NCBI RefSeq assembly: GCF_958295425.1
Contig: NC_081137.1
Span: 11,695,738 to 11,759,737, forward strand
Reading direction: 5' to 3'
From: Solea solea
Lineage: Eukaryota; Chordata; Actinopteri; Pleuronectiformes; Soleidae
Length of the DNA stretch: 64,000 bases
Shown: piece after piece, positions 51,156 through 54,565 of the stretch
Layout: each line of letters begins with the position of its first letter
Position numbering within the stretch: position 1 is the stretch's first letter
Program-made: the position numbers and the translations under genes
Notes under the pieces: model-generated
What the model saw: the letters and a program-made list of their open reading frames with translations, nothing else
Told to the model about the DNA's origin: nothing
Databases searched by the model: none

Positions 51156-53423
51156 AAGCGATGACTCATGGTTCTACACAACACAGACTTAAGAGTTTTT
51201 TATCTGTTCACTTGCTGCACTTGATGTATTTGATCCATTTGGCAGCAGCTCCATTAGTAAACAACAAACAAACGCGAAGAACATAATCTATAATTAATCT
51301 TCCGCTGTACATTTCCATTAAGAAAAAAGCAGTTTGGAGGATAATGAATGCACAAATGCTAATAAATGCAATGCTGCATCGTCTCATCACACAGTGGCAG
51401 CACTTAGAACCCTGAGCACGTCTGATTTCATATGAGATCGAGTTGAGCCTCTTAAACAGGCTTTTTCACCATGAGAGTTTCAACAGCATATAATTAGCTC
51501 ATATAATTACCAAGCACCAGTAAGTCCATAAGCAAAGGTGATTTCTTATGATGTGTGTGGGAAACTGCATCGGAAAGAGTGCTTCGTAATGTGTTATTGA
51601 TTTTTCTTTTCTTTTTTTTTTTGCATTACATTAATCTGAATTATTGCTTAATATAGTTGTAAAAGTGATTGAAATTATGAATGTACATGTGTCTGTATGA
51701 GTCGTTATGATTCTTTTACTCAAATGGACACATTACCATCTTCTGTGTGTCCTTCTGTTGTGTGTTATAGTAAGTGCAATATCTATTTAGACATTTGTAT
51801 TCTGTGTAAAGTCAACAGCCGACTTTCACATTGAAGGAAGTATAATGTAATAATAGGTTAGGGTTAGTCTCACTGTAACCCTAACCGTAAACTGAAGACC
51901 TTGATTTATTTATAGTTTTTTTTCCCAAACCGAAGAAAACCTTATATTAGACTGTATATGACTAAAATAACATTTGAACCGACAACTCAGCTCTTCAAAA
52001 TCTGGGAAAATGATTCCTTTGAAAAATGTATGTAATTATAACGTTTCAGTATTTAAAAAAAAAAAAATAAAAATAATACTGAATATTTTATGGTTATTTG
52101 AAGCTATAGAACCGAAGAATGACTCGGTTCATTTCAAAAACCTTATATTAGACTGTATATGACTAAAATAACATTTGAACCGACAACTCAGCTCGTCAAA
52201 ATCTAGGAAAATGATTAACGTTTCAGTATTTAAAAAAAAAAAACTAAAAATAATACTGAATATTTTATGGTTATTTGAAGCTATAGAAAACTATAGAACT
52301 TGTATTATTATGAAAAACAAAACACTCAAATGACGTTGAAGTCGTAATTGATTAGTAATTGATACTTGTTTCTTCCCTGCCTTGTGTTTTCCTGCAGCGT
52401 GTGTCTCACTCGCCGTTAGATTGAAGTGCTCATCCAAAATAACCGCTTTGATTGGCCGACTGGTGTCATGTGGGCGATTTACGGCGCATGGAATTGGTCT
52501 GCATTTCCTGGACCTATCTAGAAAGGCTGTTCCAGTTAAAAAGCAAACGCTCCCGATCCAGACTGCGGTCCACCTATTAGTGACCTCTGCCTCACCAGCT
52601 CACCTTCACCATCTATAAATCATTACTCCTCCTGTATTATGATGCACATAGTGCACATAGAGACATAGGGTGCTGCATACACACACAAACATTCCTCACC
52701 TGCCACGGGGAATTTCCACGTCCTCCTTCTTCCAGCGCAGTGTGGGCGGAGGGTCACCGTGGACCTGACACTTGAACTCCACGCTCTCGTCCACCAAGAC
52801 CACCTGGTTCACAGGTCGCTGCACAAACAGCGGTCTCTCTGGATGTGGGCAGAACACAAAAGATAGCTGCTAAATATAGTTTTGACAGGCGTATAAATAC
52901 TTGATGTGCTCGTGGGTAGTGAATACATGAGAGAAAACAGTCACTCTCTGTTATACTTTTTTTCTCCAGACCTGTCAGATGTCTTACCGAATACTGAGAG
53001 CTGGGCTTTTTCGCTCTCTTTCTCTCCGACCATGTTGCTCGCCACACACACATAAATCCCTGCGTCAGTCTTTTTAGTGTTGGAGATGGTCAGCTTTCCT
53101 CCACGGACCTGATAACAAAAAAAAGAAAAAAAAGAAAAATGCATATGATTAAAGTGAACCTCTCCAATATGAAGCTTTTCATACTGTAAAAAGTGAATCA
53201 TTGAATATGTGATGTGAGAGTCACGCAGGAGGGCGGAGGAGCGAACCCTCTGGAGAGAAACCCACCGTGACCCTGTCATCTTTGAGGTCAAGACGAGTCT
53301 TATCTTTCCTCCAGAAGGTGGTGGGTTCAGGATGGCCGCGTGGAGGCTGACACTCCAGACTGGCCGTTTCACCGACCACCACCACTGAGTCCTGTGGGTT
53401 CTGTCTGAAGTCATCACGCAGCA
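7654..53423 (-). CDS. robo2: Roundabout guidance receptor 2 (ROBO2), partial gene, 25 coding exons
   Basis: Single-pass axon-guidance receptor for SLIT ligands, acting at the plasma membrane of neurons and growth cones. The joined exons give about 1,325 residues. Approximate order: Ig2 1-93, Ig3 94-185, Ig4 186-284, Ig5 285-380, three FN3 domains about 396-708, transmembrane helix about 733-755, then a long tail. Each Ig has its Cys/Trp/Cys core. Tail motifs: CC0 (YSSIDF), CC1 (PTPYATT), an altered CC2 (LPQPP) and a short CC3-like PIPP. Exons 1-22 join with GT/AG sites and matching phases without a stop. Assignment to ROBO2 rests on tail residues shared with mammalian ROBO2 ([34 protein letters not shown]). 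The first exon enters mid-codon, so the Ig1 and signal-peptide exons lie outside the window. Introns total about 42 kb here, far more compact than the megabase-scale mammalian gene. The last three exons are less certain. Confidence 0.95.
7817..8364 (-). other. robo2: robo2 intron 24-25
   Basis: Contains a repeat starting TTAAAGCTCCAATATGC at about 7974, like a teleost MITE end. I looked here for a frame-restoring exon between exons 24 and 25 and found none convincing. Confidence 0.6.
8365..8619 (-). CDS. robo2: robo2 exon 24 (predicted): C-terminal tail, possible cassette
   Basis: 255 bp, two bases in, one out, open only in the frame passed on by exon 23. Acceptor with a good pyrimidine tract (TTCCACTTACCAG), donor GTGAGT. 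Encodes [17 protein letters not shown] and ends [12 protein letters not shown]. No mammalian match recognised. A second GT lies four bases on (GTGAGTGA). Also a multiple of three, so exons 23 and 24 could be skipped singly or together. Confidence 0.6.
8738..8899 (-). CDS. robo2: robo2 exon 23 (predicted): Ser/Thr/Gly-rich tail, possible cassette
   Basis: 162 bp, two bases in, one out, open only in the frame continued from exon 22. Acceptor GCATCACAG, donor GTAAGA. Begins [14 protein letters not shown] and runs through [12 protein letters not shown] to GRDTNTD. I do not recognise a match to the mammalian ROBO2 C-terminus. The length is a multiple of three, so skipping would preserve frame. Confidence 0.65.
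9340..9500. repeat. Foldback repeat family, partial copy
   Basis: Shares AGACCAGCAGCTCC, GAGCTAAAA and TTCTC...CTATGGA blocks with copies at 12715, 27170, 29852, 42190 and 46088. Confidence 0.6.
10406..10790. mobile_element. Non-autonomous DNA transposon with TTTCCATT-type ends (copy A)
   Basis: Begins near GTGTTTCCATTAAG with TTTGGTTTGGTACAGTGCAG. The body includes GATGTCATCATTCG and TTGTTGTCGTCAC, and the right end is CCCAGGGCTTTACCATTCC then AAACCAAACT. Left and right ends are inversely related (TTTGGTTTGG versus CCAAACCAAA). A related copy with an amplified end lies at 58241-59745. Confidence 0.65.
10883..11088 (-). CDS. robo2: robo2 exon 22: reduced CC3 region and acidic run
   Basis: 206 bp, one base in, one out. 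Acceptor TGAATTAG, donor GTACGT. Encodes [12 protein letters not shown], the acidic run [12 protein letters not shown], and [10 protein letters not shown]. The proline-rich CC3 region, which in mammals recruits srGAP SH3 domains, is reduced to PIPP. SMDNLD is the conserved anchor. Confidence 0.93.
11839..12096 (-). CDS. robo2: robo2 exon 21: acidic/PTPP tail segment
   Basis: 258 bp, one base in, two out. Acceptor TGTAGCAG, donor GTGAGG. Encodes [29 protein letters not shown], a Ser-rich run, and [18 protein letters not shown] then [10 protein letters not shown]. The last block is nearly identical to mammalian ROBO2. Confidence 0.96.
12715..12915. repeat. Foldback repeat family, copy
   Basis: GGCTGGAAACTGAAGTTT, CTCCTGCACCAAAGCCCA and GGAGGCAGCAGTGGATCAAC match copies elsewhere in the window, followed by GTGGTTAAAATC as in the 46088 copy. 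Confidence 0.65.
12950..12995 (+). repeat. (TTA)n microsatellite
   Basis: About eight TTA units then an imperfect ATT/ATA tail. Confidence 0.9.
13324..13486 (-). CDS. robo2: robo2 exon 20: basic stretch and altered CC2
   Basis: 163 bp, two bases in, two out. Acceptor CACCCCCAG, donor GTAAGA. Encodes a lysine-rich run (GKKKKVKGG), then [11 protein letters not shown] and HPLPGTEVD. It aligns with the mammalian ROBO2 WANVPLPPPP block that binds Ena/VASP EVH1 domains, but the middle proline is Gln (CAA at 13395-13397 on this strand). Confidence 0.94.
13487..14799 (-). other. robo2: robo2 intron 19-20, no feature seen
   Basis: No repeat family, RNA gene or exon that I can support in this stretch. 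Confidence 0.5.
14800..15072 (-). CDS. robo2: robo2 exon 19: tail with CC0 and CC1 motifs
   Basis: 273 bp, two bases in, one out. Acceptor AATCTCAG, donor GTATGT. Encodes [14 protein letters not shown] (CC0 tyrosine), [13 protein letters not shown] (CC1) and [16 protein letters not shown]1 is the tyrosine site reported as an Abl target and DCC-contact region in ROBO receptors. Both tyrosines are intact. Confidence 0.97.
15073..16669 (-). other. robo2: robo2 intron 18-19
   Basis: Holds an (AAAT)n tract at 15393-15412, a MITE-like copy ending CACTGCAGCTTTAA at 15866-16217, and a TG-rich tract at 16288-16316. Confidence 0.6.
15866..16217. mobile_element. MITE family with CTGCAGCTTTAA end, copy
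   Basis: Contains TATCAGCTCCGCATGACTCTC and CACAGGAAGTGATT, and ends with AAACACTGCAGCTTTAA. The same order of blocks occurs at 23915, 25125, 28305 and, inverted, at 33330 and 47711. Ends resemble the TTAAAGCTGCAGTG terminus of dispersed fish elements. Confidence 0.6.
16670..16797 (-). CDS. robo2: robo2 exon 18: tail segment SRPGLL/WLADSWP
   Basis: 128 bp, one base in, one out. Acceptor CCTCACAG, donor GTAAGA. Encodes [26 protein letters not shown] and NNFGRG, a strongly conserved ROBO2 cytoplasmic block. Confidence 0.96.
18425..18710. promoter_or_regulatory. Candidate conserved non-coding element
   Basis: Repeat-free block with clustered motifs such as CCACCTGCTTTAATTGG (E-box beside a TAATTG homeodomain core) and GATTAATGATTT. 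The call rests on composition and motif clustering only. Confidence 0.2.
18720..18925. mobile_element. SINE-like fragments, two orientations
   Basis: 18720-18800 resembles the head GGTGATTAGCACCGCTGCCTC in plus orientation. 18878-18915 (CATGTTTTTGGACTGTGGGA) is the reverse complement of the family's CCCACAGTCCAAAAACATG block. Confidence 0.6.
19394..19850 (+). mobile_element. SINE-like element interrupted by a second repeat
   Basis: Left part (to about 19540) has GGAGTTTACATGTTCTC, TTTCCTCCCAGAGTCC and GAATGGTTGTTT. Right part (from about 19757) has GTGATGGACTAGTGACCTG and GTGTCAGCTGGGATT. These are consecutive parts of the family copied at 41829 and 42458. Confidence 0.75.
19540..19757 (+). 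mobile_element. Nested repeat (AATTCAATTC... type)
   Basis: Starts with tandem AATTC and TATAGCGCCAAATCACAAC, continues TTATCTCAAGGCGCC, GAGAAACCCAACAATTCACAC and AACAGGAAAAAAATCTCTGACAG, and ends GGCCATCTGCCTCGACC. This block order is a common teleost dispersed repeat, inserted inside the SINE-like element. Confidence 0.75.
20216..20362 (+). mobile_element. SINE-like 3' fragment
   Basis: TGACAGTAAATGGTTGTTTATCTCTG, AGTCCTGTGATAAA, GATTGGCTC and terminal AATGGATGGATGGAT match the 3' half of the 41829 family. Confidence 0.55.
20373..20412 (-). CDS. robo2: robo2 exon 17: short juxtamembrane exon (VTFQR)
   Basis: 40 bp, two bases in, two out. Acceptor CCAACAAG, donor GTGAGA. Encodes [12 protein letters not shown] and joins exon 18 as NGSRPGLL, matching ROBO2. 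The intron between it and the microexon is only 85 bp, a crowded arrangement likely to favour alternative splicing. Confidence 0.88.
20498..20524 (-). CDS. robo2: robo2 exon 16: 27-nt in-frame microexon (SFTFT segment)
   Basis: Acceptor CCTCTGCAG, donor GTACGG, length 27 nt. It adds exactly nine residues, VQSFTFTRA, between exon 15 (YA) and exon 17 (VTFQR). Entry and exit phases are identical, so skipping keeps the frame and gives the YAVTFQR form known from mammalian ROBO2. The related ROBO1 has SFTFT at this place. A TGC lies directly before the acceptor AG, the type of motif used by SRRM4 at neural microexons. Regulated inclusion is inferred. Confidence 0.8.
20525..21383 (-). other. robo2: robo2 intron 15-16
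   Basis: Holds a plus-strand G-run tract at 21026-21049 and otherwise nothing recognisable. Confidence 0.6.
21384..21560 (-). CDS. robo2: robo2 exon 15: membrane-proximal stalk and transmembrane helix
   Basis: 177 bp, two bases in, one base out. Acceptor TGGTGCAG, donor GTTAGA. Encodes a short stalk with the sequon GNSS, then [15 protein letters not shown], the hydrophobic helix [15 protein letters not shown] and a basic stop-transfer [12 protein letters not shown]. The stalk before SDVVKQ is divergent. An alternative acceptor six bases into the exon (GTGCAG) would drop two residues. Confidence 0.96.
21561..22870 (-). other. robo2: robo2 intron 14-15
   Basis: Holds a strand-asymmetric C-run tract at 22340-22380 (G-rich in the transcript) and a poly(A) run at 22570-22587. 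No exon found. Confidence 0.6.
22340..22380 (-). other. G-quadruplex-capable tract in robo2 pre-mRNA
   Basis: On the minus (transcribed-sense) strand there are six G-runs of three or more, separated by one to five bases. It is intronic, between the FN3-3 and transmembrane exons. Confidence 0.6.
22871..23042 (-). CDS. robo2: robo2 exon 14: second half of FN3-3
   Basis: 172 bp, phase 0 in, one base out. Acceptor TTTGTCAG, donor GTAATC. Encodes [32 protein letters not shown] and [14 protein letters not shown] and NKS are sequons. Confidence 0.97.
23375..23499 (-). CDS. robo2: robo2 exon 13: first half of FN3-3
   Basis: 125 bp, two bases in, codon boundary out. Acceptor CCCCTCAG, donor GTATGT. 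Encodes [28 protein letters not shown] and [12 protein letters not shown] is a sequon. The preceding intron, 8.2 kb, is the longest complete one in the window. Confidence 0.97.
23675..23885 (+). mobile_element. SINE-like element, 3' portion
   Basis: GTGTGGGTTTTCTCCG, GTTTCCTCCCACAGTCC, GTCCTGTGATGGACC, GTCAGCTGGGATTGGC and a final ATGTGGAGGATAAAAGCGC, all in family order. Confidence 0.75.
23915..24025. mobile_element. MITE family with CTGCAGCTTTAA end, partial copy
   Basis: GCCTGTCAGCTCCACACGACTCTCC and CACACAGGAAGTGATTTG match the 15866 and 28305 copies. The terminal repeat is missing. Confidence 0.55.
24595..24843. mobile_element. hAT-like MITE with terminal inverted repeats
   Basis: Left end CAGGGGTCTCAAACTCAAAT, right end reverse-complements to CAGAGGTCTCAAACCCACGG. 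Flanking 8-mers GCGTAGAG and GTGCAGAG agree at six of eight positions, fitting an aged 8-bp hAT target duplication. The interior has GGCTGCATGTGGCCCGCAGGCC, typical of this abundant family. Confidence 0.85.
25125..25342. mobile_element. MITE family with CTGCAGCTTTAA end, copy
   Basis: ACACTGCTGCTGTACACACACAAA, then AACAACATCAACAAC, ending TCTGCACTGCAGCTTTAA. The same layout is seen in the 15866 copy. Confidence 0.6.
25484..25533. repeat. (TA)n microsatellite
   Basis: About 24 uninterrupted TA dinucleotides. It generates spurious YIYIYI reading frames on both strands. Confidence 0.98.
25690..25930. promoter_or_regulatory. Candidate conserved non-coding element
   Basis: Repeat-free stretch with CCAATTAAGGAG, AATAATAATGC and a GC-balanced core, unlike the flanking MITEs. 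Conservation is not visible from one sequence. Confidence 0.2.
27170..27390. repeat. Foldback repeat family, partial copy
   Basis: GAAGTTGTTAATCCATCAGTG, GAGGCAGCAGTGGACCAG, AAGCTAAAAATG and TTTTTCTCTATGGA match the 29852 copy in order. Confidence 0.65.
27985..28220. promoter_or_regulatory. Candidate enhancer-like block with octamer and homeodomain sites
   Basis: Within a repeat-free interval: AGCAATTAATGCATC, CTATGCAATTAAAC, TTATGCAAATGG (perfect octamer ATGCAAAT at about 28149), ACAATTAAGCTAATC and GCATGAATTAGC. The density of TAATTA-like and octamer sites exceeds the surroundings. Confidence 0.3.
28305..28640. mobile_element. MITE family copy with (CCTGT)n
   Basis: GTCTATCAGCTCCAAACGGCTCTCTC, a CCTGT pentamer run at 28370-28395, CACACAGGAAGGTGATTTGTC and ATGCTGCAAACAGG, as in the 15866 copy. 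Confidence 0.55.
29852..30125. repeat. Foldback (hairpin) repeat, near-complete copy
   Basis: Left arm CACTCTCCTGTACCAAAGCACATGGAGAAAAT and TTGTTGATCCACTGCTGCCTCA pairs with right arm GAGGCAGCGGTAGACCAGCAG and TTTTCTCTATGGACTTTGGTGCAGGAGAGTG. Arms are about 90 bp with a central AT-rich loop. Confidence 0.8.
31085..31360 (+). mobile_element. tRNA-derived SINE
   Basis: Pol III A box TGGCTCAGTGG at 31094-31104 and a B box GGTTGTGGATTTGATTCC at 31132-31149 with tRNA-like spacing. The body has GTGTCCTTGGGCAAGACAC and the 3' tail GTAAAGCACCTCTG then AGTGCTATATAAA, a LINE-type tail shared by fish SINEs. Confidence 0.85.
31680..31911 (-). CDS. robo2: robo2 exon 12: second part of FN3-2
   Basis: 232 bp, phase 0 in, one base out. 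Acceptor CCTCTCAG, donor GTAAGC. Encodes [30 protein letters not shown] and [11 protein letters not shown]. The exon lies between two SINE insertions located in its flanking introns. Confidence 0.96.
32275..32415 (-). mobile_element. tRNA-derived SINE, 5' part
   Basis: On the minus strand: A box TAGCTCAGCGG (about 32399-32409) and B box GGTTGTGGGTTTGATTCC (32353-32370), then CTGGCTCTGCTAG and CTTGAGCAAGACAG. Same family as 31085, opposite orientation. Confidence 0.85.
33016..33043. repeat. (TA)n microsatellite
   Basis: About 14 TA units. A shorter interrupted TA tract is at 32917-32935. Confidence 0.95.
33330..33490. mobile_element. MITE family with TTAAAGCTGCAG end, inverted copy
   Basis: Starts TTTTAAAGCTGCAGGATGTAACC, then TTGTTGTTGATGTTATTATTCTGCC and ATGTCACCAGGTGAC, the reverse orientation of the 25125 copy. 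Confidence 0.65.
34331..34360 (+). repeat. (GT)n microsatellite
   Basis: About 14 GT units followed by a short GA run. Confidence 0.95.
34529..34650 (-). CDS. robo2: robo2 exon 11: first part of FN3-2
   Basis: 122 bp, two bases in, codon boundary out. Acceptor CTCTTCCAG, donor GTGAGT. Encodes [29 protein letters not shown] and SVQVTWT, diagnostic of ROBO1/2 FN3-2. Confidence 0.96.
34651..35916 (-). other. robo2: robo2 intron 10-11, no feature seen
   Basis: AT-rich unique sequence. No repeat or exon that I can support. Confidence 0.5.
35917..36083 (-). CDS. robo2: robo2 exon 10: second half of FN3-1
   Basis: 167 bp, one base in, one out. Acceptor TCTGTAG, donor GTACTG. Encodes [29 protein letters not shown] and [12 protein letters not shown], matching ROBO2 FN3-1. 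Confidence 0.96.
36381..36546 (-). CDS. robo2: robo2 exon 9: Ig5-FN3 linker and first half of FN3-1
   Basis: 166 bp, two bases in, two out. Acceptor CTTTGTCAG, donor GTACGT. Encodes the linker [14 protein letters not shown] followed by [14 protein letters not shown] and [12 protein letters not shown] is a sequon. The linker diverges from mammalian ROBO2, but the FN3 start is strongly conserved. An in-frame read-through upstream and downstream of the exon makes a longer spurious ORF. Confidence 0.95.
36662..36743 (-). CDS. robo2: robo2 exon 8: second half of Ig5
   Basis: 82 bp, phase 0 in, one base out. Acceptor CTTTGCAG, donor GTATGC. Encodes [17 protein letters not shown] then [10 protein letters not shown], the conserved ROBO Ig5 end. 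A Cys replaces the Ser that I recall after ATSS in mammals. Confidence 0.95.
36744..39000 (-). other. robo2: robo2 intron 7-8
   Basis: Holds a LINE-like 3' tail ending in (TTGAATC)n at about 36940-36998, a MITE end CACTGCAGCTTTAA at 37390-37404, a poly(A) run at 37818 and a CT-rich tract at 38006-38036. Confidence 0.6.
36900..36998 (+). mobile_element. LINE/SINE 3' end with heptamer tail
   Basis: ATGCTTGCATAATGACAATAAAGAATC followed by three further TTGAATC repeats, a form typical of non-LTR retroelement 3' ends that terminate in short tandem repeats. Confidence 0.65.
39001..39206 (-). CDS. robo2: robo2 exon 7: first half of Ig5
   Basis: 206 bp, two bases in, codon boundary out. Acceptor TATCCTCAG, donor GTGGGT. 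Encodes [36 protein letters not shown] and [12 protein letters not shown] is an N-glycosylation sequon. Confidence 0.96.
41829..42166 (+). mobile_element. tRNA-derived SINE-like element
   Basis: Head CACGGTGGAGTAGTGGTTAGCAC with a B-box-like GACCCGGGTTGAAACTC, then TGGAGTTTGCATGTT, CTTCCTCCCACAGTCC, CTGTCCAGGGTGTACCCCGCC and AGCTGAGATTGGC. Ends in a (CTGA)n run at 42167-42186. Confidence 0.8.
42190..42910. repeat. Foldback repeat family copy, interrupted
   Basis: Left part (42190-42450) has GGTCTGGAAACTAAGGTTTG, AGCTGCTGGTCTAC and GGAGGCAGGGGTGGATCAA. Right part (42780-42910) has TGGCAGCCATGTTTTTCAGCG, AAACTGGTTCTCAGTGC and GTCAGTATCTTATGCAACC, matching 30285-30395. The middle is a younger SINE-like insertion. 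Confidence 0.65.
42458..42755 (+). mobile_element. SINE-like element inserted in a foldback repeat
   Basis: GTGTGGAGTTTGCGTGTTC, CTCCGGGTTCTCCAG, CCTCCCACAGTCC, CCTGCGATGGACTGGTGACC, GTCCAGGGTGTGACCCC, TTGGGATTGGCTCCAGC and ATGTGGAGAATAAAGC, in family order. Confidence 0.8.
43790..43985. promoter_or_regulatory. Candidate conserved non-coding element
   Basis: Repeat-free, GC-balanced block with TTTATGCAAATGAG (octamer at about 43895), CACCTGCTAG, TCACATGACG and GATGCATAATAACG. Function is inferred only. Confidence 0.25.
44129..44300 (-). CDS. robo2: robo2 exon 6: second half of Ig4
   Basis: 172 bp, phase 0 in, one base out. Acceptor CCCTATAG, donor GTAAGA. Encodes [36 protein letters not shown] and KAQLEVAD. 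No leading ATG is needed because this is an internal exon. Confidence 0.96.
44301..45072 (-). other. robo2: robo2 intron 5-6
   Basis: Contains a 19-base T run at about 44955-44973 and a repeat-free block at 44690-44880 with TTATGTCTAATGACTCTAATGC that may be regulatory. Confidence 0.5.
45073..45197 (-). CDS. robo2: robo2 exon 5: first half of Ig4
   Basis: 125 bp, two bases in, codon boundary out. Acceptor AACCTCAG, donor GTGAGG. Encodes [28 protein letters not shown] and VFWQQEGSQ, almost identical to ROBO2 Ig4. Confidence 0.97.
46088..46560. repeat. Foldback repeat family, longest copy
   Basis: Hairpin arms: CTGGAAGTTTGAAAACTGC with CCCTGCACCAAA at the left, and TTTGGTGCAGGG with CTTCAGTTTCCAG at the right (to about 46369). 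It is followed by a tail shared with other copies (GTGGTTAAAATC, TGGCAGCCATGTTTTCAG). Confidence 0.75.
46700..46746 (+). repeat. (AAT)n microsatellite
   Basis: About thirteen AAT/AAC units, imperfect. Confidence 0.9.
46805..47015. mobile_element. Teleost dispersed repeat (retroelement-like)
   Basis: TTTATCAGTCCCGCAGGGGAAATTC, GGAGCAGCGGGCAGC, CCCGGGGAGCAATGGAGGTTAGG, TACCTTGCTCAGGGG and GGACTGGAACTGGCAAACC form the usual block order of an abundant fish repeat. A fragment of the same start lies at 48396-48450. Confidence 0.65.
47039..47091. repeat. (AT)n microsatellite
   Basis: About 26 AT units at the edge of the preceding repeat. Confidence 0.98.
47451..47587 (-). CDS. robo2: robo2 exon 4: second half of Ig3
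   Basis: 137 bp, one base in, one base out. Acceptor GTCACCAG, donor GTGGGT. Encodes [29 protein letters not shown] and EASAYLTIR. Compared with the mammalian ROBO2 strand (YDIKDDYTLRIKK from memory), it carries about three extra residues before LRIKK. Confidence 0.95.
47711..48012. mobile_element. MITE family, inverted copy
   Basis: Starts GTTAAAACTCCAGCATGTGAC (degenerate TTAAAGCTGCAG end), then TTATTATGCTGCCTCTGTCAAGC, CACTTCCTGTGTGCAGAG and GGGGTGACACGACATCC, the reverse of the 28305 layout. Confidence 0.6.
51936..52290 (+). repeat. Local direct duplication, 201-bp offset
   Basis: Unit 1 starts CCTTATATTAGACTG at 51940 and unit 2 at 52141, with near-identical sequence through AATATTTTATGGTTATTTGAAGC. 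Unit 2 lacks about 24 bases after AAAATGATT and has TCGTC for TCTTC, showing later divergence. Confidence 0.9.
52700..52838 (-). CDS. robo2: robo2 exon 3: first half of Ig3
   Basis: 139 bp, entry completes a GAG codon, exit with two bases. Acceptor ACATCCAG, donor GTGAGG. Encodes [28 protein letters not shown] and [14 protein letters not shown], the Ig3 B-strand Cys and core Trp. Introns on its upstream side are short (149 bp), while the following one is 5.1 kb. Confidence 0.96.
52988..53108 (-). CDS. robo2: robo2 exon 2: second half of Ig2
   Basis: 121 bp, phase 0 in, one base out. Acceptor TTATCAG, donor GTAAGA. Encodes [24 protein letters not shown] and [12 protein letters not shown], which holds the second Ig2 cysteine. 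It is separated from exon 1 by an intron of only 157 bp. Confidence 0.96.
53266..53423 (-). CDS. robo2: robo2 exon 1 of window: first half of Ig2
   Basis: 158 bp, entering with two bases of a codon and ending on a codon boundary. Acceptor CTCTCAG, donor GTGGGT. The frame begins [12 protein letters not shown] and includes [12 protein letters not shown] and FWRKDK, the classic ROBO Ig2 start with its first Cys and Trp. The exon before it, which should encode Ig1, is not in the window. Confidence 0.96.
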
Positions 53424-54200
53424 CTGAGAGAGAGAGAGCGAGAGAGAGGGAGGAAATAAAAGGGTTGTTACTGCGACTGGTAAAATGTCTCATTTAGTTG
53501 ATTAGTTTGAAATTCCATTGAGGTTCAGGTATATGCTCCATGACTCAGCCGTCATGGACTCACTGACCTGATCCACCCTTTTTTTTCTATTTGAAGAGCT
53601 AAAGACGATCATTCTAAGTGGACTCCCCCACAATACCTATAGCAATCTGTCTGCACTTGATAGTTTTGATAATATTACGGCAGAGGCTATAGATACAGAC
53701 ACCTCTCTGATCTCAGCGGATTGTGGAACAGAGTGTAAAGCCACTTGTGATTAGGCAGGAGTGGGAAAGAAATCCATTCTTAAAAAGATTATGAAGTGAT
53801 GCAAAAAAGTCAATGATCAGAAAAAAAGAAGAAGCTCTTATTCAGTCATCGAAAAGTCAGTGTTAAGTACACATTACAAGTACAGTCAAATAATATATCT
53901 CATAATTCTGTCACTCCACAGGAAACTGTGTTACTAACCAATTTGGCAAATGTAAATGACTAAAAAAAAATGCTAAGTTCGGGACAAAGTCATCTCAGCT
54001 GGCTATCTATGTAATTCTTTATTAAACACTGCCGTTGTTGTCGCTTTTACGGGTTTCCACAGAAAAGGTTCGTGCAGTTTCTGTTAATCAACGAGAACTG
54101 AATCATATCAGTCCGAGTATTTAATTACGGATCATTTTATAATCTGAATTGAGATTGAGACACCTAGAAGATGAGCAGGAAGCTAAAAGGAAAACAATGT

Positions 54201-54565
54201 AGAGCTGAAGCAATTAATCGATGAATCGATTATTAATCGATTACTAAACTAATCGACTATTTTGATAATCGATGAATCAGTTCGAAGCTTTTTTCATGAT
54301 TAAAACAAGATTTTTCGATAGTTTAAGCTTCTTAAATGTGAGTATTTTCTTCATTTCTTTGCTCCGCATAACAAAGAAATCATTAAAAGTGAATCATTTT
54401 GGTTTGTGGACAAAACAAGACATTTGAGAACATCATCATTTCCTGGTTTGACAAACACCGATCAACATTTTTTAAGGTTTTTGGATATTTTATGGACCAA
54501 ACGATTCATCGAGAACATAATCGACAGATTAATCGATTATGAAAATAATCGTTAGTTGCAGCTCT
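54201..54565. mobile_element. MITE with TIRs and perfect target-site duplication
   Basis: Left end AGAGCTGAAGCAATTAATCG. The right end reverse-complements to AGAGCTGCAACTAACGATTA. AAAACAATGT flanks both sides exactly (54191-54200 and 54566-54575). The interior is rich in ATCGATTA, as in a very abundant fish MITE. Confidence 0.92.

Larger units (their letters stand above)
47588..52699 (-). other. robo2: robo2 intron 3-4 (5.1 kb)
   Basis: Contains an inverted MITE copy (47711-48012), a G run at 48833-48849, a dispersed-repeat fragment (50142-50200), a 30-base T run (51126-51150), a telomere-like palindrome (51856-51890), a 201-bp-spaced duplication (51936-52290), and a repeat-free block at 51290-51530 that may be regulatory. 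No exon found. Confidence 0.6.

Noticed and set aside
7654..53423. Assignment to robo1 or robo3 instead of robo2
   Set aside because: The tail carries ROBO2-specific blocks ([37 protein letters not shown]) that differ from ROBO1 and ROBO3.
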